A stretch of DNA of 52,456 bases, taken from the NCBI GenBank assembly GCA_902651635.1, contig CACRSC010000068.1:124718-177173 (forward strand). Direction: 5' to 3'. A program made the position numbers and the translations under genes. The stretch is from Mastigamoeba balamuthi (taxonomy: Eukaryota; Evosea; Mastigamoebida; Mastigamoebidae). Position 1 is the first letter of the stretch; each line of letters opens with the position of its first letter. The notes under the pieces were generated by a model that saw only the letters and a program-made list of their open reading frames with translations, made no database searches and was not told the DNA's origin. This document shows, in pieces, positions 32,872 through 43,310 of this stretch.

Positions 32872-34092
32872 GTGCTGTCACCAGAGGAGGTGTCGTTAGT
32901 ATGTAAGCGTTCAATCGTCAAGTGAGCCCAGGCAACAACAGAGTGCTAACCAATCCTCCCCAGGCCAACCCCTTCATTGTTCACAGTGAGTGACCGCGTG
33001 TTATGCGTTAAAGTGCATAATAGCTCTGCGCACGTTCAACGAGCGAGTGTGGCTGTTCTGTTTGTGTCACTGGAGAGATGTTCGAGCTTCTATCAGCGAG
33101 GTTTACTCATCAAGGTTTCAGATACTTATTCGTAATTGTGGATTGAAGGGTTCTGAGGGGAGCCATGGGCTGGGCTGGGCTTGGCCAGGTGCCTCAGGAC
33201 ACCGAATCTCATTTCTTGGAATCACGGCTCACAAGACCCACAGGGCAGAATACGACGCCTCGATCTCACAGGGACTGGTGTTCGGGAAAACACACCGTTC
33301 GACGGAAAGCACCCTCCAGCAGCGGATGACGCCCTGCTCGTTCATTCGGTGGAAAGGCTCGCAGAGGAGCTCGTGAGGAGCGTGAATCCCGACAAGGCCC
33401 CGCTATCGGGGCTGTCGTCGTCGTCGCCACCGCCCTGCCGTCGCCCCGTTCCGCCTCCCGCTTCAGATGCGCCATGCGAGAGATGTTGAGAAGGGAAGAA
33501 GACGGAGAGATAAATCAAAGGTAGTATAGTATTCCTGTGACAGCACTCGCCATGCACTTGATCCTCATTGCCGGCGACACCAGCGCGGGCACTCCCAGTG
33601 TCTTCCCGGCCTGTTGGCCATCCAAGCGAGGGGGAGCAGGGCAGAGAGGATCAAATGAATCGCATAAGACGTTAGTCTGCAGGATGACGAGGAGCCTATG
33701 CTCCACCAGCGAGGGGGGCAAATCACTCGTTCCTACTCCTGTGGGTGGGGAGAGGGTTTAGGAGAATCCACTCAGCAGAGAGGGATGCTTCCAAGGCTGT
33801 AGTGGTGCTGAGTAGTGGGGCGGACATCATAGAGTGGTGCTCAGAGACACAGAAGGCATCTCTGCGAGGGCGCGGAGGCAGCTCTGCTACCAACAGGTCA
33901 TTTCGAGAAACAGCACGGAAACAGGGGAACGAGGCAGTAGCGGTTTCTCCCCGCAGAGAGCAGAGATCCCGCCAGTGGGAAAACACGCAGAAATTGGCTT
34001 GACGTCACTCCAACAAAACCGACCCCTCCCTGCTCGTTTTTCATTTGTCGCGGCACAGCAACAGACACCAGCAACACCCCTTCACAGAGAGA
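32872..34092. other. intergenic, one short dispersed repeat
   Basis: No gene is supported. A segment at about 33337-33402 resembles 35291-35350 (shared GAGGAGCTCGTG and GTGAATCCCG). Short open frames on both strands lack signal sequences, splice structure or recognisable motifs. Confidence 0.4.
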
Positions 34093-35000
34093 ATGAACAC
34101 CAGGGCTGTGGCTCTCCTGCTGGCAGCAGCAGCGGCGCTGGCCAACGCTCACGCTGCTCGCAGCCTGGAGCCCTTCAAGATCATCCCCCAACCGGGCTCG
34201 GACAACGTCGTCCCCGCCTCGTCTGGTGTCGGCACTGTGCGCCGTTGGCTCTCACGGTGCCTGCACGACTGACTGGGGGCGACTCAGCTCGTGTCGGACT
34301 TCACGGAGGCGCATTGGTCTGCGCTCGAGGTCCAGTGCTGGGCGGTGTACAGCTACCTTCCCGCCGACGACTACGGCCACGTCACGACGACCAAGTGGGA
34401 TCCCGTCATCACGATGCCGCAGACGATGAGCGGTATGGGGTACGTACGCGTGAACGACATCCCCGTGCTCGCGGGCTACGTGCTGCAGGCCACTTCCTAC
34501 TGTGTCCCCCAGGGCCAGAGGGTCTGGGCGTCCGTGGGCAACGTCAACTTCCGCCTCGCCCCCGACCAGCAGCACCCCACCGGCTCCGTCACCATCAGCA
34601 GGAACCTGGCGTCCCCGGCTGTCGGCCCCCTCCGCGTCAGCTCAGACGCGGTCTCCTTCGGTTTCGAAATATCCGTGCGCCCGACCGCCTTCCCCTTGCC
34701 CAGTCCTGCTCCTCCCCCTGCCTCACCGATCGACACCCCGATGGCCTATAGGCGCACTGCACTGTGCCTAACGCGGCGATGACGTGCGTGTCCCGCTCCG
34801 GGAACCCTGAGCACTTCGGCGGCAAGTGGGCCGACGTCTACGAGAGGCCGATGTCGAGGGTAGAGGGCGCGGGCGCCGACCGCTGGGCCGGATACGCCAG
34901 GCTTCCGGCTGCGGGCCAGCTGCTCGAGATCACTGCACGGTGCACGTGCGGCGGCGTGCAGGCGTGGCTGGGCGGCAACTACCAGATCACCGTCTACTGA
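34093..35000 (+). CDS. secreted protein of unknown family inside the esterase cluster
   Basis: Exons 34093-34227, 34288-34674 and 34752-35000 join in phase 0 to give 256 residues. The signal peptide is clear (MNTRAVALLLAAAAALANA). The mature part looks beta-rich, with paired cysteines (VQCWAVYSYLP, TSYCVPQGQRVW, CTVPNAAMTC, ARCTCGGVQAW) and no C-terminal anchor, so it is probably secreted. Donor sites are GTCGGC and GTGCGC. It is unrelated to the flanking esterases. The position may mean co-regulation with them, but the esterase upstream module was not found before this gene. Function unknown. Confidence 0.72.
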
Positions 35001-36824
35001 GGGAATTTGCTCAAGGCCTCATCTCTGTTGCTCTGAGCTGACGAGGAGATGCAGTCTTTAAGGGCTCATAAGGCGTCGCCCAACACCCACATAGGAAAAC
35101 AAGGACACCAGATGTGATGGGTTACTGGAGTTTGTGAGAAGCTGATACTGACGAAATACGTATGCTATCTTACAAGCACTTTCCAAGAAGCACAGACTGT
35201 GGTTCGTTCTTTCACCCCGATCTGCCCCCCCCCCCGGCACCCCCGCCGTGCACCCAGAAGCAGGAGCAGGAGAGGACACACCCCGTGGGGTTGCTCGTTC
35301 TTTACGCTGATAGGCTCACGGAGGAGCTCGTGGGGCACGTGAATCCCGGCATGCCTCAGCCATCGATCATTGCCACTGCCCCGCCGTCACCCCCGTGCAG
35401 CCTTTCACTGCCGCAGCTGCTGCTGCTGCACATTCCCCTTAGGTGCCCTTGTTTCACGATCTGGTCCTGTCGGACACTCAGAGCTGCCAGGTCTCACCAA
35501 GCACGTAGACGTCGCGCGCTTCCAGGTGGCCCGTGCCCACCCTGGGGCAGCCACAAGAGCCCTAAGAGCCGTAAAGGCGCTCTGCGTGCCCCTGGAGCCG
35601 AAGCACGGCCTCCCCAGCTCCCTGGCGTCGTCACCGAGCATACAGCAGCTGCATGTCGACGGAGTCTGGCAGCGACCACGAAACACCAGTCGGCTCCCAC
35701 CAGACTCGGTCAGACGTGCTTGTGCTGCCGGAGGTCACGTGCTTGGCATCGACACTGGGCTGGTGATACGGCCATGCTACAGCCTGGGGCACGCGGGGCA
35801 CGCGGGGCACACGGGGTACCTGCTGTGGCTCTCAGGGCTTTGGTGGCTGCTCCAGCTGTGCGCAGGCCCCTGTATAGTGAGAGCCTTGATGTCATGGAAT
35901 GGAACTGCCAGCGAAATCGATTTCGCTGTTCTGGGCTGCGGCAATCTTGGCGAGGACCTGGCAGCGCTGCCTGTCCGACAGGGCCAGGCCGCGTTGCCTG
36001 TTCACCTCAGGGAAGGTCTGGGGCCTCCACCCTGTATGCAGAGGCGACGAACCGGCCCTGGGCTGCAGTAGTGGAGCGGAGGCGCGCGGGGGTAAGAGGA
36101 TGGAGGGAGGGAGGCGATGATGGCGAGAGGCCACGATGGGTGGCATCCCTGTTGGGAAAGACGTGCCCCGCGAGTTCCTCGTTGAGCCTCTGTGAAAAAA
36201 CGAGCGGCCCCAGAGGAGCACCTGCTCCGACTGCTTCTGGGATCCTGTCGGGTACTGAATGAGGCCGCTACGAATGGACGCAGGGAAGTGGTGAAAAGGG
36301 CAACATCGTGTGCTGTCGAGGTGCACTGTGTTGTGAAACCGACGAAAGGACGCTCGGGGGTCCGAGCGACTTGGCAGTCACAACTGAGCTGGCCAGCACG
36401 GTCCATCCGGTGACGCACCCCCCGAAGAGAGAAGCCCTCAAACAGTGTTTGTGACAGAACCTCCAATCACATTTGCTGGTGAGCATCCGAACTACCTGTT
36501 GTGGCTTTGAGGCTTGAATTGTGAAGAAATGTTCTGTTGAGCTCTAAGTAGCAGTTTGTCCTTCAGACAGAAATAGAGGGCTTCTTCCTCGGGATTGCTC
36601 ATGTTCTTTCGAGGGACGGAATACTGTCGATTATCTTCTTGGTGTGTGAGAAACACTCGAGCATGTTGATACGGCCCACAATTTTTGAGAGCCGGCGAGG
36701 AGGATCTATGAGCCTCGGTGCACCGTTAGGTGTCGCCTGAATTCCCTCAATTCTCGCGGGTAGTTCCCAGGAAGGTAAGTTCTGCTCGTTGGACAATCGG
36801 TTGCGTTGTTCTCACAGCCCCAAT
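35001..36824. other. intergenic, low-complexity and possible relic sequence
   Basis: A 1.8 kb gap. It holds the partner of the dispersed repeat (35291-35350), a short tandem GGCACGCG-type tract at 35788-35817, and a minus-strand open stretch near 35892-36040 that looks coding (FPEVNRQRGLALSDRQRC) but lacks a start or splice partners. No functional gene is supported. Confidence 0.4.
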
Positions 36825-36930
36825 GGCCGTTGTGCACTCTGTGTACTTGAAGACTCCTCTATTGCCGTTGTGCACCCAGAGCTGATATTTCCAGCACCTC
36901 TGCTCCTGTTGAGTGTTGATGTTCGCCCAG
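36825..36930 (+). promoter_or_regulatory. esterase upstream module, gene 3
   Basis: GGCCGTTGTGCAC occurs at 36825-36837, a second TGCCGTTGTGCAC at 36863-36875, and GTTGATGTTCGCCCAG at 36915-36930, the last 118-133 bp before the ATG. It is conserved in order with paralogues 1 and 2; only the first element is doubled. Confidence 0.5.
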
Positions 36931-37047
36931 GAGTGGATTACATCGTTGTTGTGGGGGGAATGTGGTTGCTATACTCAACCGATCCCTCCCCACAGCTCAT
37001 TTTTTTCTGTTAACGCGAACAGCAAGTAGCGGCGAAGCAATCAGCCC

Positions 37048-38170
37048 ATGAACACCGCAATCGCTCTCACCGCGGCCCTGCTGGGGCTGGCGCTCTGCGT
37101 GCAGGCAGACTGCAACCTGCCCACGGGATGGTCCAACATCTACATCCAGAACCACAACAAGAACCGCCGCATACTCGTCTACCGCCCCACCCGCAAGGCC
37201 TCGACCGCCAAGCCCGCGCTCTGGATGCACCTCCACGGCATGAACATGGCCCCCGAGGACTTCAAGAACAACGCCTTCCACACCATCGCCGAGACCGAGG
37301 GCGCGGGGTTCATCGTGGCGATGCCCGAGGGGACCAACAAGTACTGGGACTACACGGGCACCGAGGACCTCGACCTCTTCAAGGCCACGGCTCTGAATCT
37401 CCAGGGCAGGGGTTGCGGCGACCCGCAGCGCACGTACCTCAGCGGCTTCTCGCTGGGAGCCTGGATGTCGTTCTACGCAGCCTGCAAGCTCCCCGGCGTC
37501 TTCGCCGCGTTTGGTAAGTTATAATGCCCCGTTTTTCACTTCGGTTTTTTGCTACTATCGCAACTCGTTAATAAAAAGTGTACAATCAGCCCCCTCGGGG
37601 TTCGCCAAGTACGGGACCGACCTCGGCACGTGCAACAACAAGGCGCCCGTTTGGTACTGGGCCGGGGCGACGGACAACATCGGGAACCCGTCGAGCACGG
37701 GCGCCCAGCTGTGCTGGAAGTGGTGGGCCAGCCACAACGGCTGCAGCGTGTCGTCGGCCACCAAGGAGACCAAGAAGATCGGCTGGGCGACGGTGCAGTG
37801 CCAGTACTGCCAGGGCTCGGGCCTCGAGACGGACGTGTGCGTGGTGGACAACCAGGGCCACTGGTGGCTGACGGGCTCGGAGCAGTACATCTGGGCCTTC
37901 TTCAAGAAGTACACCCTCTCGGGCCAGCAGGACTCCGAGTCCGCGTCGCCCAAGTCGTCTTCGCACAAGGCGTCGTCTCACAAGTCCGAGTCGCCCAAGT
38001 CGTCCTCGCACAAGGCGTCCTCGCACAAGTCCGAGTCCCCCAAGTCGTCCTCGCACAAGTCCGCGCACACCGACAACTCGGAGGATTGGAACCCCTCGGC
38101 GGGCTCGTCCCTGGGAGTCGTGGCTACCCATGTGCTCGCTGCCGCTCTGGGCCTGCTGGTGATTGCATGA
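37048..38170 (+). CDS. GPI-anchored PHB-depolymerase-like hydrolase, paralogue 3
   Basis: Exons 37048-37513 and 37590-38170 give 348 residues, with the shared phase-1 intron (76 bp). Signal peptide and catalytic motifs match the paralogues: GFSLG and NQGHWW, with LWMHLHGMNM and AMPEGTNKYWDY. The stalk is a repeat of Ser-His-Lys/Ser-Glu-Ser-Pro-Lys units (about 37930-38070). The extreme C-terminus has a small-residue site (SAGSSLG) followed by a hydrophobic run (VVATHVLAAALGLLVIA), a good GPI-attachment signal. It is therefore predicted to be held on the outer cell surface, in contrast to soluble paralogue 1. Exon 1 mixes stretches identical to paralogue 1 (N-terminal half) and to paralogue 2 (C-terminal half), suggesting gene conversion. 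Confidence 0.9.
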
Positions 38171-38568
38171 GTGTGCCCGCGAGGGGGTAGTGGTGTTTGT
38201 CTGTAGCGTCCAATCCTCGATAGGCAACAAAGATGATCTGCTGATGCCCCCAAAATCAGTGAGTGATCCTGCCGTGTGAGCCGAACTCTTGTACGCAGTT
38301 TTCTCGGACGTGTCCTCAAGCGCAGTCCTGTCGCACAAACTAAAGGCGTGTGATGTAGATCTTTACTCACAAGAAAAACGCTGAATTGCCCAACGGTAAT
38401 GTAACACAGCGAGCATCAAAAGGAGGGTATTGCTTGATTCAACCACCCGCTGACCCGTGTTTCCGGAGGCTTGCTGCTTGTTGTCCAAGCGCGGTGGCTT
38501 GTTGTGGAGTATTCACCCACAGACCCCGGGAAGATGGGGAACCTGGGGAACCTGGGCAACGTCTTCCT
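38171..38568. other. convergent 3' intergenic region
   Basis: 398 bp between convergent stop codons (esterase 3 and the membrane PARP). No gene is seen; it probably holds both 3' UTRs. Confidence 0.5.
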
Positions 38569-41500
38569 TCAGACGGGGAGGGGTGGACGAGTGGTAGCGC
38601 GAGTGGGCTGTGCAGCAGCGCTGTTGTCCAGCCCATCGTTAGCGACAGTGCGGCTGTTGCAGACAGCCTGGACCTCGACGACGTAGGCGGGGCAGAGCTG
38701 CGACTCGTCGAAGAGGAACCACTCGGCCCACTCGGGGCTCGAGTGGCTGTCGTACCCGGGCGTCGGCTCCACGGGCCCCAGCAGCTCGGCCACGTGCAGC
38801 GACCTGCCCGGCAGGCACCTGAACATCACCAAGCGCACTGCCTCGCCCTCCTGCAGCGCCACCGGTACCGCGGCCCCCACGCTGTCGGTGCGCACGTTCG
38901 AGTACTGCAGCGCGTACTCGACGAAGCGGCTCGCGTAGACCCCGCTGCCGCAGCTGCCGAAGAACCCGGCGTCCGTGCTCTCGGACGGGTTGAGCGGGTG
39001 GCCAGCGCGCAGCAGCCCGTTCCTGCAGATGCCCGCGATGTTCTCGGGCCGCGTCCCGTGGAACGCCGCGCGCTCGTCGAGCTCCTCGCCGCTGCGCCCC
39101 AGCGCGTCGCGCATGTACGCCCAGCGCCTGCGGAAGAGCTCCTCGAGGCGCTCGTTGCGCACGCGCCAGGCGCTGCGGACGACGAACGTGAGCGGCTGGA
39201 GGTTGCGCTTGATGCGCTTGGCCGTGTAGTCCTCGTGGTGCATCTGGAAGTGCTGCGGGAACGCCCTGTCGAAGTCGCGCAGCTCCTTGCCCTCGAGCTG
39301 CGTCAGCCGCGCCTCGAGCTGCGCCGCGATCGGCGGGATCAGCACAACATGCCTGGGCTCCTCGTCGCCCCAGCCAGCGGGAGGCGCGAGCGCAGCGCCC
39401 CTGGACGACAGGGCGCACTCGGCGATGCCATTGTTCTGCTTGGCCCCCTCAGACCTGCGCCCTCTGGACTTCCTGACGAGAACGAACACCACGGCGCCCG
39501 CGACAGCCAGGAACGCGATGGGCCCGACGGTCGCGCCAACGATGACGCCCGCTGGGCTTCCGGGGCCGTCGCCGCGGCCCTCCTCGGTCCTCTGCGAGCT
39601 CTCGGTGGGCAGCGGATGCGCAGAGTCCTGCTGGCCAGGAACTGAGCTGCCGGACCCCGACGACGGGGCGCCGGGCTCCGGCTCGGGCTCGGGCTCGGGC
39701 TGGGGCTCGGGCGCTGGGACAGGCGCGTACCTGCCCCACGTGCACGAGGTGTTGTCGGGGGTCGTCGTGAAGTTGGCGTCGCTGAGGATCTGGCAGAGGA
39801 CAGTGTGGAACGTGGGGCCCCTGCGGGCCATGTACCCCGTGCACGCGGCGTCGCCCTCGCAGAGGGCCCGGCACTCGCTCTCGGTCTGCGCGGGGTACGT
39901 CCGCCAGCCCGTCACGTTGGCCGCCGTGCCCGCCGTGCAGGCGACAGCGCCGTAGCACGCGCCCTGCGCCACACGCGGCGAAGCGGCCCGCGAGGACCTC
40001 AGGACGCAGTTGGGCCGCCCGGCGTCGCTGAAGACGAACGCAGCGCATCCGCGCGTCTCGCGGCAGATGGCGGCGCACTCGGCGTCGCCGCCCCACGCGT
40101 GGGCGCTCGCCACGACCGCGCCGGCGGCGCTGGTGAGGCCCGGGCGGCACTGCAGGCGCATCGCGCACGACGAGGACGAGGGGACCGTCTCGTTGGCGGA
40201 GCTGTACAGCGTGCAGTTGAACGCGTGCGGGCCCGCCGAGGCCACGGACCACGCGGCGCAGCGCGCGGTGCCCCTGCAGAGCCGCCCGCAGTCGTAGGCG
40301 TCGCTGGTCGAGAGCACCGCCGAGGCCGGGCCGAAGCCCTGGCCGGCGACGCAGCCCATCACCGCGGAGCAGCTCGAGGCCACGCCCTCGGCGACGGCGG
40401 CCACCGAGGAGTGCAGCACGCACTGCGGCGCGTGGAGCGACTGCGACCCGTACGAGACGACGAAGCCCGCGCAGCCGCTGCGGGCGGCGCACTGGGCCGC
40501 GCACTCGTCGTCGCCGCCGCGGACGTCCCGGAGCACCGCCAGCGTCGTCCCGCTGAGCCCCGCGCGCGGCGCGCACCGCAGCGACGCCGCGCACTGCGCG
40601 TCGCGCGTGGGCATCGGCGAGAGGGTGCGCTTGAGCGAGCAGAGCGCCATCGCCGGGGCGGACATGTCGACGACGAAGCCCGCGCAGCCCGCGGTCTTCC
40701 TGCAGGCCGCAGCGCACTCGGCGTCGCCCGCGAGCACGCGGAACGCCGGCGCGAGTTCGGCACCGTAGGACACGCGCCCCGCGAGGCACTGCATGACGTG
40801 CAGGCACTCGCGGGCGGGCGGGGACCCCGTCGCCGGCGCCACGCGGCCGCCGAGCAGCGCGCAGAGCGGCCGCGTTACGTTGGCGTTCGTAGTCACGAGA
40901 AACGCGTTGCAGCCCGCAGTCCGGGCGCAGGCCCGCGCGCAGGCGGGGTCGTCGGCCACGAAGGGAGCGCCCAGGGCCCTCCCGCCGCTGCGCCCGGCGC
41001 CGGCCTCGCACTGCAGCGCCGAGACGCAGGCGCGCGGAGATTTCCCGAAATCTCCGGCGGCGACGACGCCGGCCAGCAGCTCGCAGGTCGTCGAGGCGAC
41101 GGCGCCGGCGTCCGCGGGCAGGCGGACAGTGTACCCCGCGCAGCCCGCGCGCGACCTGCAGGCGTGCGCGCACTCGACATCGCCGCTGGACGCGTTGCGC
41201 AGCGTCGCGAGGACCGCGGGCTGCGGGGCCGCGGGCTCCGTGGCCGCCGCGCACCGCAGGGCCGCGCTGCAGCGCGCGCCGTCGCGGACCGCCTGCGCGG
41301 GGTCCGCGGTCGACCGCAGGCGACAGGCGGACCGCGGCGCCGCGCCGGAGACGTCGGACGCGAACCCCGCGCAGCCCGCGGTCCGCATGCATTTTTGCGC
41401 GCAGCCCATGGGGCCGGCGACTTCGTACGAGACGCCGGGCGCGGACAGCAGGTCCTCGCCAGGGATGTCGGTGCCGCTGGCGCACGGCAGGAAGGCCGAG

Positions 41501-41802
41501 CACGAGTACTGGCCCGGGCGCGGGCGCGCGGCCATCTCGTGGGCGACGCTCGCGGTGACGCAGTCGAGGCCGCCGTTTTTGCTGTCGCTGGCGCGGGACC
41601 AGGCGGTGCACAGGGGCAGCGAGGCGCAGCACATGAGGCAGCTCGTCTCGTTGCGGCTGCACTCGGTGACGTGGATCGTCAGGCCCTCGCTGTCGTCGCC
41701 GAGCTGCTGGCCGCGCGTGCAGTAGCCCTCCTCGGTGGCCGCGGCCAGAGGCAGCAGCAGCGCAAAGGACGTGGCGAGGGCCACAAGCGTCCAGGTGCAC
41801 AT
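38569..41802 (-). CDS. membrane-spanning poly(ADP-ribose) polymerase-like receptor
   Basis: A single exon of 1077 residues. The signal peptide (MCTWTLVALATSFALLLPLA) is followed by about nine PAN/apple-like Cys repeats of roughly 75-80 residues (GDAECAAACRKTAGCAGF type), a Pro/Glu-rich linker, one membrane span near residues 749-773 with a basic stop-transfer (RKSRGRRSEG), and a cytosolic PARP catalytic domain near 880-1045. The H-Y-E triad is present: His915 in FHGTRPENI, Tyr956 in GSGVYAS and Glu1027 in WAEWFLFDESQ, typical of PARPs able to make chains. The domain looks closest to the tankyrase/PARP10-type group, without WWE or macro domains. The PAN assignment rests on spacing and is weaker than the PARP call. 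The absence of introns is unusual here. I know of no PARP with this topology, but cannot search. Ligand and targets unknown. Confidence 0.88.
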   Translation of the reverse strand: MCTWTLVALATSFALLLPLAAATEEGYCTRGQQLGDDSEGLTIHVTECSRNETSCLMCCASLPLCTAWSRASDSKNGGLDCVTASVAHEMAARPRPGQYSCSAFLPCASGTDIPGEDLLSAPGVSYEVAGPMGCAQKCMRTAGCAGFASDVSGAAPRSACRLRSTADPAQAVRDGARCSAALRCAAATEPAAPQPAVLATLRNASSGDVECAHACRSRAGCAGYTVRLPADAGAVASTTCELLAGVVAAGDFGKSPRACVSALQCEAGAGRSGGRALGAPFVADDPACARACARTAGCNAFLVTTNANVTRPLCALLGGRVAPATGSPPARECLHVMQCLAGRVSYGAELAPAFRVLAGDAECAAACRKTAGCAGFVVDMSAPAMALCSLKRTLSPMPTRDAQCAASLRCAPRAGLSGTTLAVLRDVRGGDDECAAQCAARSGCAGFVVSYGSQSLHAPQCVLHSSVAAVAEGVASSCSAVMGCVAGQGFGPASAVLSTSDAYDCGRLCRGTARCAAWSVASAGPHAFNCTLYSSANETVPSSSSCAMRLQCRPGLTSAAGAVVASAHAWGGDAECAAICRETRGCAAFVFSDAGRPNCVLRSSRAASPRVAQGACYGAVACTAGTAANVTGWRTYPAQTESECRALCEGDAACTGYMARRGPTFHTVLCQILSDANFTTTPDNTSCTWGRYAPVPAPEPQPEPEPEPEPGAPSSGSGSSVPGQQDSAHPLPTESSQRTEEGRGDGPGSPAGVIVGATVGPIAFLAVAGAVVFVLVRKSRGRRSEGAKQNNGIAECALSSRGAALAPPAGWGDEEPRHVVLIPPIAAQLEARLTQLEGKELRDFDRAFPQHFQMHHEDYTAKRIKRNLQPLTFVVRSAWRVRNERLEELFRRRWAYMRDALGRSGEELDERAAFHGTRPENIAGICRNGLLRAGHPLNPSESTDAGFFGSCGSGVYASRFVEYALQYSNVRTDSVGAAVPVALQEGEAVRLVMFRCLPGRSLHVAELLGPVEPTPGYDSHSSPEWAEWFLFDESQLCPAYVVEVQAVCNSRTVANDGLDNSAAAQPTRATTRPPLPV

Positions 41803-43310
41803 GGTCGCTTGAAAGGGCGGCTACGTGGGGGTGGGGGGGTTGCAACGCGGAGTGGTGACGAAACAGGAAGCCCACACCCCCGCATCCCCGCATCGCGCCG
41901 ACACCCGAATTCGGGAGTGGGGGCGCTGTGTGCTTTGTTGGATCCGCACAATTGGCGTGGATCTGCCGGTCCAGTTGTCAACGGCTTCCGAAAGTAAGGA
42001 ACGTGTGCGCACAGCCGCAGCGCAGTAAGGCCGTGCCCCTACGCGCTCGACGACCCGGCGCACGAGGGCAAGGGGCAACACCCTTGGCGATTGTTGGTGG
42101 CTCGCTCCTTTCTTTGCTTCAATTTGCAAGCTGATGCAGTCGCCTCGAAAACCTCTCAGCTGGGCTGCGGGAGCACAATGGGACTGGCTTCCATCTCACG
42201 GGGAGCGCAGGGCATCAGCCATCGCTGAGAGAGCTCCTGGACGAGAGTTCTTTGAGGGGACAACCGGGAATTGCAGTTTTGCGGTGCGGGGCTGGAAACA
42301 ACCTTGAGGGCCCCGCAGGTGGCGTTGGGGGGGTGCACAAAGAACGCATGCTACCCGACGGTGCACCGCCGCACTAGGCGGCCTCACCCAGCGCTGCTGC
42401 CGATGCTACGCCCTCTGGCGGCGGCCGCCCCTGATGGGGACTGAAGCAGAGACACAGCTCCCTCCTCACAAAACTAACTTCGTCGATGTTCTATGAGGGG
42501 CTGTTTTGCCCTGCGCAGGGCGAGCGCTGGCAGCGGCAGTAAATAGTATGCGCTGGTCTCTGCTGTGAGGTGCTTTGTGCAGAGTGTATTTGTCTCCGGC
42601 TGGTTGCCCGGTGCCTCGTGAGCTAATAGCTCTGCTCCGCACCCTTTCGAGTGAGCTTTTCATTCAAGTGATTCATTCGGAGACAGGATTCAGAATTGAA
42701 CGCTCGCATCAGCACTTCCCCACGCACAGCAACCGGCGGTAAACTGCAACTTCACCGCCTTCGGGACAGCGGGGGGCGAGCGCCTATCGCATGGAGACGG
42801 AGCGTGGGGTTGAGGCTGGGTAAGTGTACTTCCTCGAGGCCAACCCCAGCATGAGTTTACGGGGTTCGTCTCAGAGGAAGTGGCGCTCGATGAGCCCTGC
42901 CCAAGCCGCAAGTCATGATTCCCCTTGTGCCGGTGGCAGGGGCTCGCCCACACTGGTGCTGCTCACGGGTTGGTCCTGGAAGGCAGTGGCTACTTCGTTG
43001 ATGTCGGAACGCCTGCGGGCGCCGAGCTGCCATGGGCCAAGCGAAGTCTTGCCAGCACCGGCAAGTGCAGTGCATGTACTCGCCCCGCAGCAGAGTACAT
43101 ACGAAGCGCTGAATCCCCTCCGCCTTTGATGGCAAACGAACCTCTCTTGCTGGCCTCTGCTGGGCTGCTTGCTATAGTGCATGCGACCAGGACAGCAGTG
43201 GGACTGTACAGTGGCAGGCGAGCAGCGACAGCACGTAAGCGAGCTGTGCTTTCCTTGCCGATGCATGAGGGCCTCGTTGCTGGGGCCGTTGCGGTCTCCC
43301 CGCTTGCTGC
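41803..43310. other. intergenic, no gene seen
   Basis: 1.5 kb upstream of the PARP and downstream of the dehydrogenase, both on the minus strand. It is less GC-rich than exons. Short frames exist on both strands (one ends at 43317), but none has a signal, domain or splice pattern. A promoter for the PARP is expected near 41810-42000. Confidence 0.45.

Noticed and set aside
39805-41997. 730-codon plus-strand frame opposite the membrane PARP
   Set aside because: Shadow frame with Arg/Ala composition; the minus strand has signal peptide, Cys repeats and catalytic motifs.
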